Source: Sporosarcina sp. JAI121 (GTDB lineage Bacteria; Bacillota; Bacilli; Bacillales_A; Planococcaceae). Taken from it: DNA of 64,000 nucleotides. Both the position numbers and the translations under genes were made by a program. The stretch is taken from positions 169,657-233,656 of the forward strand of contig NZ_JACCCL010000001.1 of assembly GCF_013408665.1 (NCBI RefSeq), written 5' to 3'. Shown here piece after piece: positions 45,487 to 53,680 of this stretch. The notes beneath the pieces were generated by a model, which made no database searches, was not told the DNA's origin, and saw nothing but the letters and a program-made list of their open reading frames with translations. The first letter of the stretch is position 1, and each line of letters starts with the position of its first letter.

Positions 45487-45527
45487 CGCCCGGATTGCAT
45501 TTAATGATGCGAGCCGGGCGTTTTTTT
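45487..45527 (+). terminator. Terminator after the nitroreductase gene
   Basis: CGCCCGG and GCAT pair with ATGC and CCGGGCG, then seven Ts. Confidence 0.88.
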
Positions 45528-45585
45528 ATATTCTATTCGAATTGTTACCGGGGAATCCGGGTGTTGCTAAGTCGTTTTAAATATA

Positions 45586-45617
45586 TGAAAACCGGAATCC
45601 CACAAGGAGAATCCGGC
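45586..45617 (-). terminator. Terminator of the M20 dipeptidase gene
   Basis: On the minus strand CCGGA and TCC pair with GGA and TCCGG, followed by TTTTCAT. Confidence 0.65.
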
Positions 45618-45624
45618 GTGTTGA

Positions 45625-47025
45625 TCACTTTTTCAATTGTTCTTTCTCAAAACCGGCGATTTCGTAATAATAATCACCGATGACGCGCATTCCTTGGTCG
45701 AAGTTTTCCAGATGGAAGTGTTCGTTCGGTGCGTGGAAGTTTTCCGACGCAAGTCCGAAGCCCATCAAGACGACCGGCAGCTCTAGGATTTCATCGAATG
45801 CCGCAACGATTGGAATCGATCCGCCGCCACGTGTATATGCAGTCGGTACGTTGTATACCTTTTCGTAAGAACGTCCTGCCGCTTGGATTGCGGGATGATC
45901 GAACGGCGTGATGAATGGTTTTCCTTTGTCAAATTCGGTTACTGTCACGGTTACGCCTGCCGGTTTATGTTTTTCGATATGCGATTTCAGTTTTTCAACG
46001 ATTTCATCCGGATCTTGATCGGGAACGAGGCGGCAAGTAATTTTTGCGCCTGCTTCCGCCGGCAATACCGTTTTGATGCCTTCGCCTGAAAACCCGCCAA
46101 ATACACCGTTCACTTCAAGTGTCGGGCGGGTCCATGTCCGCTCCAAATATGTGTAGCCTTTTTCCCCGAACAGTTCCGATACGCCGATGTCTTCTTTCAA
46201 TTCCTCTTCGTTGAATCCAAGTGCTTGGTAAGCCTCGCGCTCTTCATCTAACAACGGACGGACATTATCGTAAAAACCTTCAATGGCAATCGTACCTTCT
46301 TGATCGCGGAACGATGCAAGTACTTCCGCAAGTGAGTGGATCGGATTCTGGACGCCGCCACCGTACAAGCCGGAGTGAAGGTCGCTTGTCGCGCCTTGCA
46401 CATCGATCTGAACGCCGCATAGACCGCGAAGACCGTAGCAGACTGCCGGTTGTCCCGGTCCTTGCATGCCTGTATCGGAAATGACAATGACATCGGCCGC
46501 AAGTTTATCTTTATTCGTCTTGATGTATTTCTCGAGATTCGGACTTCCGATCTCTTCTTCGCCTTCAATCATGAATTTCACATTAACCGGCAAACCGCCC
46601 GTTTTCTGCATAAGCGCTTCGACCGCCTTGATATGCATGAACACTTGTCCCTTATCATCACTGGCGCCGCGTGCGTATAATTTATTATCACGGACTTCAG
46701 GTTCGAAAGGTCCGCTATTCCATAAATTCAATGGATCGACCGGCTGCACGTCATAATGCCCGTAGACAAGAATCGTCGGTTTTCCTTCTGCATGAAGCCA
46801 ATCACCGTATACAACCGGATGGCCATCTGTTTCATCGATTGACAGATTTTCAAGTCCTGCCGCTTTGAATGAAGCAAGTAGCCATTCCGCTGCCTTTTGC
46901 ATATCATTTTTATGTTCCGATAAAGCGCTGATACTTGGTATACGGAGGAAGTCTTTTAATTGCCCAAGATGTTCGTCCCGCTTTACTTTGAAATACCCGT
47001 CAAGCGTCTCTAAATGATCCAACAC
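45625..47025 (-). CDS. M20-family dipeptidase
   Basis: Zinc-dependent peptidase of 466 residues, cytosolic, of the CNDP/M20 dipeptidase type. Metal ligands lie in VYGHYDVQP, GASDDKGQ, the catalytic pair EGEEEIGS, and SDTGM; the late His is in ENFHAPNEHF. The lid (dimerisation) domain occupies about 200-350 with DLHSGLYGGGVQNP. It cleaves dipeptides for amino-acid recycling. Some related proteins have different specificity. It is monocistronic, with about 290 bp of plain intergenic DNA upstream. Confidence 0.9.
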   Translation of the reverse strand: MLDHLETLDGYFKVKRDEHLGQLKDFLRIPSISALSEHKNDMQKAAEWLLASFKAAGLENLSIDETDGHPVVYGDWLHAEGKPTILVYGHYDVQPVDPLNLWNSGPFEPEVRDNKLYARGASDDKGQVFMHIKAVEALMQKTGGLPVNVKFMIEGEEEIGSPNLEKYIKTNKDKLAADVIVISDTGMQGPGQPAVCYGLRGLCGVQIDVQGATSDLHSGLYGGGVQNPIHSLAEVLASFRDQEGTIAIEGFYDNVRPLLDEEREAYQALGFNEEELKEDIGVSELFGEKGYTYLERTWTRPTLEVNGVFGGFSGEGIKTVLPAEAGAKITCRLVPDQDPDEIVEKLKSHIEKHKPAGVTVTVTEFDKGKPFITPFDHPAIQAAGRSYEKVYNVPTAYTRGGGSIPIVAAFDEILELPVVLMGFGLASENFHAPNEHFHLENFDQGMRVIGDYYYEIAGFEKEQLKK

Positions 47026-47225
47026 AATCCCTCATTTCAAATAATTTCGTGAATAGAAATAGTACTATTTCCTCGATAACATGCCCATAAACGTTAGTAA
47101 TCATTTGCAGAGTGTGACTCTTTTGATATCGGTCTCCGAAGCTATAAGATTGAATGCTTACTAAGGCAATCATCTCATATAATAACTTTAATTTCTTACC
47201 AATCTGTATGAATATCCATTCAATG

Positions 47226-47263
47226 AAAAAAGAGTAGAGAAAACGCTTGGTTTTTCTAAACTC
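47226..47263 (-). terminator. Terminator of the ZinT-type gene
   Basis: On the minus strand GAGTTTAGAAAAAC pairs imperfectly with GTTTTCTCTACTC, followed by six Ts. Confidence 0.65.
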
Positions 47264-47315
47264 TAAATCCTTCCGAACAGGATAGCTTTTTTATGGCTTC
47301 TTCAAAAACTACTTT

Positions 47316-48071
47316 TTAATGCGCCATCATTTCATGAGCAATATCATGTCCATCCATTTCTGATGGGTAGTAAGTAGGCCAGTTTATTACTTCAGCGAAT
47401 AGCTTTTCACGGTCGTCACCCCAGTACAGGTGGTAATGATCAGCTTCATACGGATAGATACTATGATCACTAAATTGAATATAATGAGGAAGTCCTTCAA
47501 CTTCTTCTGCTAGTTTAAATGAGTATCGCACTCCTCTATTTCCCGCATCATATGTTAGAATTTCGTAACCATTATCGACATACTCACCAGAATATTCTTC
47601 TCCATCCTTGAAGAATGTTACAGTATTCTCATCAATCACGACACGGTCCACATCTGTTCGATATCCTTCACTATAATACTTCTTATATTCTTCAGATGTC
47701 ATGTCACCTTCATGTTCCGCTTTATAAGAAAATACTTCGTCAAGAGTTCCGTCTTGTAAATATGGATATACAGATTGCCAGTCTCCTTCCCAATCGGAAA
47801 GAGAACGACCCTTCACCTCGCTGTCTTCAAAATAACCGGCATAGATTTGTTCTGTCTCTTCATCATGTACATGACTCCCAGTTGTTTGCTCTTGCAATCC
47901 AGAAGAGCTTTCAGGCACTGTCGAGGATTCTGTTTCAGCTGTACTACTTACGGATGATTCATTAGCGGGGGACTCTTCTTCGGATGTATTTGAAGTCTGA
48001 CACCCGACTAGCAGGAAACCGATAGCAAATACGCTAAACCCTTTTGTAAATGAAATCTTGATTTTCAACAC
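47316..48071 (-). CDS. ZinT/AdcA-C-type metal-binding lipoprotein
   Basis: Surface lipoprotein of 251 residues that binds zinc for uptake. The signal ends with the lipobox LLVGC; a Ser/Glu/Thr-rich linker and a short HVHDEE run lead into the ZinT domain (about 75-251): LSDWEGDWQSVYPYL, GEYVDNGYEILTYDAGNRGVRYSF, HYHLYWG and the end MDGHDIAHEMMAH, where His residues bind the metal. A near-perfect Zur box covers the leader region, fitting expression only in zinc shortage. The start is GTG 48071 or TTG 48068, close to AAAAGGAG; no ATG is available. Confidence 0.85.
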   Translation of the reverse strand: MLKIKISFTKGFSVFAIGFLLVGCQTSNTSEEESPANESSVSSTAETESSTVPESSSGLQEQTTGSHVHDEETEQIYAGYFEDSEVKGRSLSDWEGDWQSVYPYLQDGTLDEVFSYKAEHEGDMTSEEYKKYYSEGYRTDVDRVVIDENTVTFFKDGEEYSGEYVDNGYEILTYDAGNRGVRYSFKLAEEVEGLPHYIQFSDHSIYPYEADHYHLYWGDDREKLFAEVINWPTYYPSEMDGHDIAHEMMAH

Positions 48072-48084
48072 TCCTTTTCATAAA

Positions 48085-48099
48085 ACGTAATCATTACGA
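48085..48099 (-). promoter_or_regulatory. Zur box of the ZinT-type gene
   Basis: ACGTAATCATTACGA matches the Bacillus Zur consensus TCGTAATNATTACGA at all positions but the first. It lies 14-28 bp upstream of the start codon, where bound Zur would block transcription when zinc is plentiful. Confidence 0.8.
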
Positions 48100-48393
48100 T
48101 TTAAATCGTATATTTACTTTGTAGGATTGTCAAGGAGAAATGTGGAAGCTTTGCTAGACTGCTAGAATAGTGTCTTTTTCATTTGGCTATTTTAAAAACG
48201 CTTTCCTATCAATGTTTGTATTATCACCAAACGTTATTTAAAGTAAAAGCAGTCCGTCCACAGATTCGATTGTCGGTAGGTTTTATTTATCGATTCAAAG
48301 AGGAATTCGAATGAATAAGGACGAAGAAAGAACAAGAAACGTAACAGTAAATTGAAAAACTAAAATTTAAAAAACAGACAGGAGGTAGATACG
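48100..48393. other. Intergenic stretch holding one half of a ~115-bp duplication
   Basis: No gene. About 48171-48285 matches 51018-51133 in the same orientation; shared words include GCTTTCCTATCAA and TTTGTATTATCA. The copy here has lost the stem pairing that makes the other a terminator. AGGAGG at 48381 serves the next gene. Confidence 0.65.
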
Positions 48394-48741
48394 ATGATAA
48401 AAGGTTTCGGAGGAATATTTTGGAGAACTAAGAATATTGATGTTGTGAAAAAATGGTACAGTGAAGTGTTGAAGATTGAAATAGATAATTGGAATGGGAC
48501 CATGATTAAACCCCAATTAGGAAATGAGACTATCTTTTCTTTCTTCACCGAGAATGACAATTATTTTCCAACAGAACAACAAGTGATGTTAAATTTCCAA
48601 GTACATGATCTAAACGAGACTATTGAGCATCTTGAACATATTGGTGTACCTCTTGTAAAGAAAAAAGAGATTAGTGAATATGGAAAGTTTATTTGGATTA
48701 AAGATCCTGAAGGTCGACTGGTCGAACTATGGGAGAGATAG
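48394..48741 (+). CDS. VOC-family (glyoxalase-like) protein
   Basis: Small metal-dependent or binding protein of 115 residues with the paired beta-alpha-beta-beta-beta modules of the vicinal oxygen chelate fold. It opens GFGGIFWRTKNIDVVKKWYS and ends with WIKDPEGRLVELWER, typical of glyoxalase/bleomycin-resistance relatives. AGGAGG precedes the ATG. Substrate unknown. It is the first of a run of small genes separated by short repeats. Confidence 0.85.
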   Translation: MIKGFGGIFWRTKNIDVVKKWYSEVLKIEIDNWNGTMIKPQLGNETIFSFFTENDNYFPTEQQVMLNFQVHDLNETIEHLEHIGVPLVKKKEISEYGKFIWIKDPEGRLVELWER

Positions 48742-48766
48742 CGGGTTGTATTCATTTGCTAGTAAG

Positions 48767-48830
48767 CTAACAAGTGCTTTAGTCGAACAACAGGGGCTTC
48801 TTAGGGAGCTCTTTTTTCTTGTAAAACGCA
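48767..48830. repeat. CTAACGGGTGCTTTAGTTGA-type short repeat, copy 1
   Basis: CTAACAAGTGCTTTAGTCGA followed by ACAACAGGGGCTTC and a T-run (AGCTCTTTTTTC). It follows the VOC gene and may help terminate its message. Confidence 0.6.
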
Positions 48831-48910
48831 CGATGGAGATTAGTTTAACAAGATAACTGGAAATCTTATGGCATAACAAAGATAACAAAGATATAAATGG
48901 GGGGATAGTT

Positions 48911-49261
48911 GTGGGATTTTGGGTTTTCATTATTGTTCTTGTAATTTCGTTCTTATTAGATAAAATATTAAATAAATTACTTGGTATTGAAAAGAGAAAG
49001 ATTTCCGAAACTTCTGGTAGAAAAATTGACCGATGGGGAAGAGGCATTATTTTAGTTATCTTTTTATGCACTCTTCCGTTCGTTGTTACACAGGACACAA
49101 ATGTTATGAAGTGGTATTGGATTCTCTACATAATAGTACTATTGGGTTTTCAGTCTATTCTGGAGTGGAAGTATCTGAAGGACTCAAAACAACATGTTAC
49201 TACACTTATTTATCTACTGTTAAGTGTAATTATTATGTATAATATAGATTGTTTTCTTTGA
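48911..49261 (+). CDS. DUF4181 membrane protein
   Basis: Membrane protein of 116 residues with four hydrophobic helices: a first helix (FWVFIIVLVISFLLDKIL), the charged segment GIEKRKISETSGRKIDRWGR, then three further helices. The order and the SILEWKYLKDSKQHV segment are typical of the DUF4181 family of Bacillales. No function is known. The start is GTG at 48911 after GGGGGGATAG. Confidence 0.78.
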   Translation: MGFWVFIIVLVISFLLDKILNKLLGIEKRKISETSGRKIDRWGRGIILVIFLCTLPFVVTQDTNVMKWYWILYIIVLLGFQSILEWKYLKDSKQHVTTLIYLLLSVIIMYNIDCFL

Positions 49262-49319
49262 TTATTGGGTTGAGGTAGTTTACTGAACAGATAAGACATT
49301 GTAAAGGACTATACTTAAA

Positions 49320-49419
49320 GTAACGGGTACTTTAGTTCAACAACAGGAGCTTTAGGGTGCTCACTATTCTTATTGAATTAACGGGTGTTTTACTTGAAGA
49401 TCAAGGTGGATTTTAATGT
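49320..49419. repeat. Short repeat copies 2 and 3 in tandem
   Basis: GTAACGGGTACTTTAGTTCA with ACAACAGGAGCTTTAGG (49320-49362), and TAACGGGTGTTTTACTTGA with AGATCAAGG (49378-49419). The rest of 49262-49592 is AT-rich, shows no gene and probably includes the cold-shock gene's promoter and leader. Confidence 0.6.
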
Positions 49420-49592
49420 CTTCATTAGAAATAAGAGTTGTACCAGTTGCTATTCGATCATATGTCTGTTATTCTAAGGAAGAATTATTTTTGTTCTTTT
49501 TCAGATTGAGAATAGATTTTGTTTTTCGTCTAAAGTATTTGAGCAAGGGTAGTAATACATTGTGTGGATATCCGCACTAGGAGGCAACAATT

Positions 49593-49793
49593 ATGGAACA
49601 AGGTACAGTTAAGTGGTTTAATGCAGAAAAAGGTTTTGGATTTATCGAGCGTGAAGCAGGAGAGGACGTATTCGTACATTTCTCAGCAATCCAAAGCGAA
49701 GGTTTCAAATCTTTAGACGAAGGTCAAAGTGTAACTTTTGAAATTGAACAAGGACAACGTGGCCTACAAGCTACAAACGTTCAAAAAGCTTAA
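49593..49793 (+). CDS. Cold-shock protein, CspA/CspB family
   Basis: Single-stranded nucleic-acid chaperone of 66 residues. The five-strand OB fold carries RNP1 (KGFGFIER) and RNP2 (VFVHFSAI), and the opening [11 protein letters not shown] is standard. AGGAGG lies 8 nt before the ATG. The DNA upstream has no gene for 330 bp, so a long cold-responsive leader is possible. A perfect terminator follows. Confidence 0.95.
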   Translation: MEQGTVKWFNAEKGFGFIEREAGEDVFVHFSAIQSEGFKSLDEGQSVTFEIEQGQRGLQATNVQKA

Positions 49794-49802
49794 TAATAGT
49801 TG

Positions 49803-49834
49803 AAAAAAGACCCTACATGTAGGGTCTTTTTTTG
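49803..49834 (+). terminator. Terminator of the cold-shock gene
   Basis: AAAAAAGACCCTACATGTAGGGTCTTTTTTT, written as AAAAAAGACCCTAC and GTAGGGTCTTTTTTT arms around AT, is a perfect hairpin. Confidence 0.92.
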
Positions 49835-50013
49835 TGCTTAAATTAGTTTTTAATATTAGTAATCTATGTCACTTTGAGCGATAATCTGCGCTTATTGTAA
49901 GTTGTAAGTGTAAGTTGAAAATTAAGTCATAACGTTTGAAAAAAGATGTACCGTTTTATCCCTCTGAATATGGAATGTCCAAATGATGGGTAACAATAAC
50001 ATATTGATCTTCA

Positions 50014-50110
50014 ACAAACGGGCGTGTTAGTTGAAGATCATCGAGTTTGCTAATGCAGCCCTTTATTTCAAATTGAACTAAAGGGAAGGATAGTTGAAGA
50101 ATATTCGGGG
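50014..50110. repeat. Short repeat copies 4 and 5
   Basis: CAAACGGGCGTGTTAGTTGA with AGATCATCGAG (from 50014), and AACTAAAGGGAAGGATAGTTGA-like sequence with AGAATATTCGGGG (50076-50110). They occupy the space before the next secreted-protein gene. No other feature is seen in 49835-50144. Confidence 0.55.
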
Positions 50111-50144
50111 AAGATACCTATAAAGAAAAGGTAGGTGGGCTTTA

Positions 50145-50972
50145 TTGAAGAAAAAACTCTACGTCCTTTTTTGTATACTAATTCTCGTAACTAATACTGT
50201 TGTTTTTGTGAAGCAAGAAGCACCTAAAGCCAGCCAAATAGCTGAAGCAAAGAAGAACACCAATCAACCTTTTTTGGAACAATTGAAGACGCATTCATTA
50301 GAGCATAATGATGTTCAAAACATTAAAGTTGAAAATAATTCCGGACTTCAGCGTGTATTCAGTATCAATGATGGTTTTCAAGAACGTGTACTCAGAAAAG
50401 TGGTATTCTGGCTTAATAACTCTGGTCGAGTGAATGGAACAATCGAGGTATCTTTAGATAATCCATCCAATAAAATGACGGTAATAATGGCAAATGATGA
50501 AGTGATTACTATTGAACCCGCTTATACATGTGTAGTTGACAATAAACGCAAAACCTGCACGGCTAAAGAAGGGGAATTAATCGTTTCGGAAAAAAGACAA
50601 AGAGTGCGATTAAAGTCACAATCTCTTTATGATTGGCTCATGGTAGGGTGGAGAAAAGAAGTGGACGGACCTACTAAAGAAGAGTTACTTGAAGAAGCAT
50701 TGTTTACACGTTACTTATATCATTTGGACCCATCTTATTCGGAATTTTTTATGTGTCCAAAAATCAAAATTGAACCCATTGATGGAGATCCTAGGAGACA
50801 TCTCATTTTTGGTAGTGCTTTAAACTATTCAGGACACCACGGCGGAGATTATGACAAACTAACTTTTTCTGTTAGTGATTCAAACCTAACAGGATTACAA
50901 GTGACAAACGTTAAAATAAAGAAACATATTTCGCAAGAAGAAAGCGGAAAACAATGCCGAACGTTTGATTAA
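50145..50972 (+). CDS. Secreted hypothetical protein (275 aa)
   Basis: Exported protein with a basic start and hydrophobic signal or anchor (KKKLYVLFCILILVTNTVVF). The rest is polar with four Cys residues (YTCVVDNKRKTCTA, MCPKIKI, KQCRTF) that could form two disulfides outside the cell. No family is recognised. The start is TTG at 50145 after AAAGGTAGGTGGG. Its base composition is AT-richer than the core genes, like the whole 47-55 kb segment, consistent with acquired DNA. Confidence 0.65.
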   Translation: MKKKLYVLFCILILVTNTVVFVKQEAPKASQIAEAKKNTNQPFLEQLKTHSLEHNDVQNIKVENNSGLQRVFSINDGFQERVLRKVVFWLNNSGRVNGTIEVSLDNPSNKMTVIMANDEVITIEPAYTCVVDNKRKTCTAKEGELIVSEKRQRVRLKSQSLYDWLMVGWRKEVDGPTKEELLEEALFTRYLYHLDPSYSEFFMCPKIKIEPIDGDPRRHLIFGSALNYSGHHGGDYDKLTFSVSDSNLTGLQVTNVKIKKHISQEESGKQCRTFD

Positions 50973-51017
50973 ATATAGTTCTTACGAAAGGAGTGTTTCC
51001 TTCAGGAAAGGGAACGC

Positions 51018-51135
51018 TTCTTTTTGTTTGGTCATTTTAAGAATGCTTTCCTATCAACGTTTGTATTATCATCATACGATACTTAAGGCAAAAGCGACCC
51101 GTCCACAGATTGCATTGTGGATAGGTCGCTTTTTG
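51018..51135. repeat. ~115-bp duplicated element including a terminator
   Basis: Direct repeat of about 48171-48285. Its right part (51090-51135) is an intact bidirectional terminator: AAAAGCGACC and TCCACA pair with TGTGGA and GGTCGCTTTT. A third, shorter copy of that hairpin lies at 51599-51641. Confidence 0.75.
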
Positions 51136-51166
51136 AAGCCATTTTGGAAAAACTATTCGCCAAAAT

Positions 51167-51472
51167 TTATGATTTTCGCACCATTTCCAATAGCATATGT
51201 GCAAGCTGATGTTGCCCTTCTTTAGATCCGGAATTCCAAAGCTCCATTAACATTTTCTCTTCCCGATTGCGGGGCTCTTCGTGTTTAGCGAGATAATTTG
51301 CAACTAACTCTGTAGTTTTAGCAAGTTTTTCTTCACTTAACCCCATGTTTTCACCTAACTCAACTTTCTTTGAAAGATACTGTTTGAACTTGTTGAAATT
51401 CTCCAAAATCTCGTCTTTTTTCTCAACATCAATCTGTGATAATTCTTGTTGCACTTTGCCCTTCATATCCAC
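51167..51472 (-). CDS. DUF3243 protein (YmfJ-like)
   Basis: Small cytosolic helical protein of 101 residues. The sequence LSKKVELGENMGLSEEKLAK followed by HEEPRNREEKMLMELW is the signature of DUF3243, found in B. subtilis as YmfJ. No role is established. GTG 51472 lies 9 nt after AAGGAG. It is alone on the minus strand among plus-strand small genes and is closed by the bidirectional hairpin at 51090-51135. Confidence 0.82.
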   Translation of the reverse strand: MDMKGKVQQELSQIDVEKKDEILENFNKFKQYLSKKVELGENMGLSEEKLAKTTELVANYLAKHEEPRNREEKMLMELWNSGSKEGQHQLAHMLLEMVRKS

Positions 51473-51598
51473 TAAAAAACACTCCTTTTTTGTTTGAACT
51501 TATATTGTTCACATATACTCAGCGTTGTAAACACGAAAATAATTGATTCCGTATGATGGTGAAAAATAATTGTTTTGTTTGGTTGTAATACAATCGAT

Positions 51599-51641
51599 CA
51601 AAAGCGACCCCTCCACAGTTTGTGGATAGGTCGCTTTTTTG
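51599..51641. terminator. Hairpin copy of the AAAAGCGACC terminator
   Basis: AAAAGCGACC and TCCACA pair with TGTGGA and GGTCGCTTTTTT. A related piece (GGCGAC facing GTCGTTTTTTT) lies near 51741-51777. No gene is seen between 51473 and 51897; a 102-codon minus-strand frame there crosses these hairpins and is rejected. Confidence 0.7.
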
Positions 51642-51897
51642 TTCAGTCAAAACACAGTCACCTTTTTGGGTGTATATATATAATTCGCTTAACCATCCCA
51701 AAATAAACATGGACATAGAAAAAATATTCTTTACATACAAGGCGACTATTCTATTACGAAGGGGTCGTTTTTTTATCTGACGAATTAAAGAGGTCATCGT
51801 TTGAATAAGAACCAATGCAGCCAACATGCAATGTCAATTTGATAATTTTAATGAAGCTGGGAATACTACACCCATAGATAACTTGAGGTGATTATAA

Positions 51898-52419
51898 TTG
51901 ACCAAAACAACTTTGTTTTTGTTGATTTCATTTTGTGTGCTGTTTTTCTTGACCATATATGCAACTGCAAACGATAAACCCAGTTCTTATGAAGAAATAT
52001 ATCCTGAAATAGGTTACAAAACTGTGGAAGATGCATTGGGCGAATTTGAACAACATTTCAAACAAAAACTTAAGCTTCCGCTTAGAATACCACCAATAAG
52101 CTTTTCTCATCATTTTGGTAGGTTTAGTGATTTAGATGACTCATTTGAAGTGAAATTTATTAATGAGAAGTTATCTGAAAATCATTATAAAATTAATGTT
52201 CGACCGATAACGAATGAAATTCATAAAAGTGAGAAATACGCGGTAAAAACATTTGAATTAAAGAATGGGATTGTAGCTACTTATATGACAATTTCAGGCT
52301 TTAATGTGCTAGTTTTCGAGAGGGATGATTGGCAATATATGCTGAATATTGATAAACGTGTTTCAGACAAAGTTACTCCTGAAACCTTGTTAGACTTAGC
52401 CAATTCAATTGATTATTGA
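51898..52419 (+). CDS. Secreted hypothetical protein (173 aa)
   Basis: Exported protein with an N-terminal signal or anchor (TLFLLISFCVLFFLTIYATA). The rest is a mixed alpha/beta domain ending with WQYMLNIDKRVSDKVTPETL, loosely like DUF4367-type lipoprotein domains; that likeness is uncertain. The start is TTG at 51898 after GAGGTGATTATAA. A short repeat follows the gene. Confidence 0.65.
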   Translation: MTKTTLFLLISFCVLFFLTIYATANDKPSSYEEIYPEIGYKTVEDALGEFEQHFKQKLKLPLRIPPISFSHHFGRFSDLDDSFEVKFINEKLSENHYKINVRPITNEIHKSEKYAVKTFELKNGIVATYMTISGFNVLVFERDDWQYMLNIDKRVSDKVTPETLLDLANSIDY

Positions 52420-52444
52420 TCTGAACAGGAAAGTTTTCAATTCA

Positions 52445-52472
52445 ACTTACGGGCAGGTTAATTGAAGAATGG
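52445..52472. repeat. Short repeat copy 6
   Basis: ACTTACGGGCAGGTTAATTGA followed by AGAATGG, between two small genes. Confidence 0.55.
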
Positions 52473-52533
52473 ATATTATTATAAGAATTGAATTATACTT
52501 TAGAGGATAGATATGGAAAGGGGTAGATTTATA

Positions 52534-52932
52534 ATGGAGAAGGTAACATCATTCTTAATGTTTCAAGATGACAATGCAGAAGAAGCGATGAATTATTACA
52601 CATCCCTCATTGAGGATTCTCAAATTACAAGCATTGTTCGATACGGACCTGATGAATCTGGGAAAGAAGGAACTGTAATGCAGGCTACTTTTACTTTAAA
52701 AGGCCAAGAATTTATGTGTATCGACAGTAATGTGAAGCATCAATTTTCTTTCACTCCTTCATTCTCAATCTTTGTGACTTGTGAGACTGAAGAGGAACTT
52801 GACGATCTTTATCATGAACTCATCGAAGGTGGACAAGCACTCATGCCTTTAGGTGATTATGGTTTCAGTGAAAAGTTCGGTTGGCTAAATGACCGCTTCG
52901 GAGTTTCGTGGCAACTAAATCTTCCTAAATAA
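52534..52932 (+). CDS. VOC-family protein, PhnB/3-dmu-9_3-mt type
   Basis: Protein of 132 residues of the PhnB-like branch of the vicinal oxygen chelate fold: SFLMFQDDNAEEAMNYYTSL at the start, then MQATFTLKGQEFMCIDS and the end EKFGWLNDRFGVSWQLN. Relatives include demethylubiquinone-methyltransferase-like proteins of unknown role. ATG 52534 is chosen, about 10 nt after AAAGGGG; an ATG seven codons up precedes that site. Confidence 0.85.
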   Translation: MEKVTSFLMFQDDNAEEAMNYYTSLIEDSQITSIVRYGPDESGKEGTVMQATFTLKGQEFMCIDSNVKHQFSFTPSFSIFVTCETEEELDDLYHELIEGGQALMPLGDYGFSEKFGWLNDRFGVSWQLNLPK

Positions 52933-52986
52933 TATGAAGAACTTACTATTATCCCACTGACACCAAAGTAAATATAATTTCTTCTA

Positions 52987-53065
52987 CCAACGAGTGATTT
53001 AGTTGAAGAATCGGCTGCCTTTCCATGGCAGCCTTTTCGGATTGAGCTAACGTGCGCTTTAATAA
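52987..53065. repeat. Short repeat copies 7 and 8 with a terminator
   Basis: CCAACGAGTGATTTAGTTGA with AGAATC, then GGCTGCC facing GGCAGCC and TTTT (53012-53038, a terminator for the PhnB-type gene), then a half copy GCTAACGTGCGCTTTAAT. Confidence 0.7.
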
Positions 53066-53119
53066 AAAACAACATCGTGGGAAGAATAAATAGTAAACAC
53101 AAATCTGAGGTGAATCTTG

Positions 53120-53527
53120 ATGGTTAAGCAATACATAATTTTATTGGGATTTGTATTTGTATTTACTCTTACACAAGTTGTTAATTCAGAAAACGTTTTA
53201 AATATAGATGGAATGTATGTTACAACAGAGGATATTATTTCTGACATTGTATTCCCAACTATTGATAAAAGAGTAATAAATGAGTATTGGCAGGATACTC
53301 TTTTTGGTTGGGAATGGAAAAGGATTGTTGATATAACTTACAATGACAATCATTCTTATGATGTTTCTGTCAGAATTGTAATTCCTTCTAAAAATCCTGA
53401 TGATTATAAAGAAGACCTGGTTAAAGTAAGAATATCCCCATCCTGTGACAGTGATAAGTTTAATAAGTCAAAATGTAATCATGGATTCAAAATTGAAATA
53501 GTAGATTATAAACATTTATCACCATGA
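53120..53527 (+). CDS. Secreted hypothetical protein, possibly DUF3888-like (135 aa)
   Basis: Exported protein with an N-terminal signal (KQYIILLGFVFVFTLTQVVNS). The order EDIISDIVFPTIDKRVINEY, then YDVSVRIVIP and KVRISPSC, is reminiscent of DUF3888 proteins, but the match is weak. Two Cys in the tail may pair. GAGGTGAATCTTG precedes ATG 53120. It is one of three small exported proteins in this accessory region. Confidence 0.6.
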   Translation: MVKQYIILLGFVFVFTLTQVVNSENVLNIDGMYVTTEDIISDIVFPTIDKRVINEYWQDTLFGWEWKRIVDITYNDNHSYDVSVRIVIPSKNPDDYKEDLVKVRISPSCDSDKFNKSKCNHGFKIEIVDYKHLSP

Positions 53528-53545
53528 GAATATTACCTTTTACCC

Positions 53546-53597
53546 AACTAAAGGGGCATAAGTTGAATAACGAGAGATCGTCTATTGACGGTCTTTT
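53546..53597. repeat. Short repeat copy 9
   Basis: CAACTAAAGGGGCATAAGTTGA with ATAACGAG, followed by GATCGTC and GACGGTC, which can form a weak terminator ending in TTTT. It closes the run of repeat-separated small genes. (The repeat word is given here in two parts: CAACTAAAGGGG, then CATAAGTTGA.). Confidence 0.55.
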
Positions 53598-53638
53598 ATA
53601 TTTGGTCAAAATTAACATCTCATTTCCGGTTGCAATAA

Positions 53639-53650
53639 GAACGCTTATTC
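53639..53650 (+). promoter_or_regulatory. Weak LexA/DinR-like box before the YolD operon
   Basis: GAACGCTTATTC has the GAAC-N4-GTTC layout of the Bacillus SOS box with one change in the right half and poorer flanks. It lies 31 bp before the first gene of an operon type that is SOS-controlled in B. subtilis. Confidence 0.3.
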
Positions 53651-53680
53651 GGTACAGTGGATAATGAGGAGGGAACAAGT

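Noticed and set aside
51519..51827. 102-codon minus-strand frame
   Set aside because: It spans two terminator hairpins, including a copy of the repeated AAAAGCGACC hairpin, and has no plausible ribosome site.
48767..53597. Integron cassette array
   Set aside because: No integrase gene and no attC-type paired sites; the repeats are too short and lack the expected core sites.
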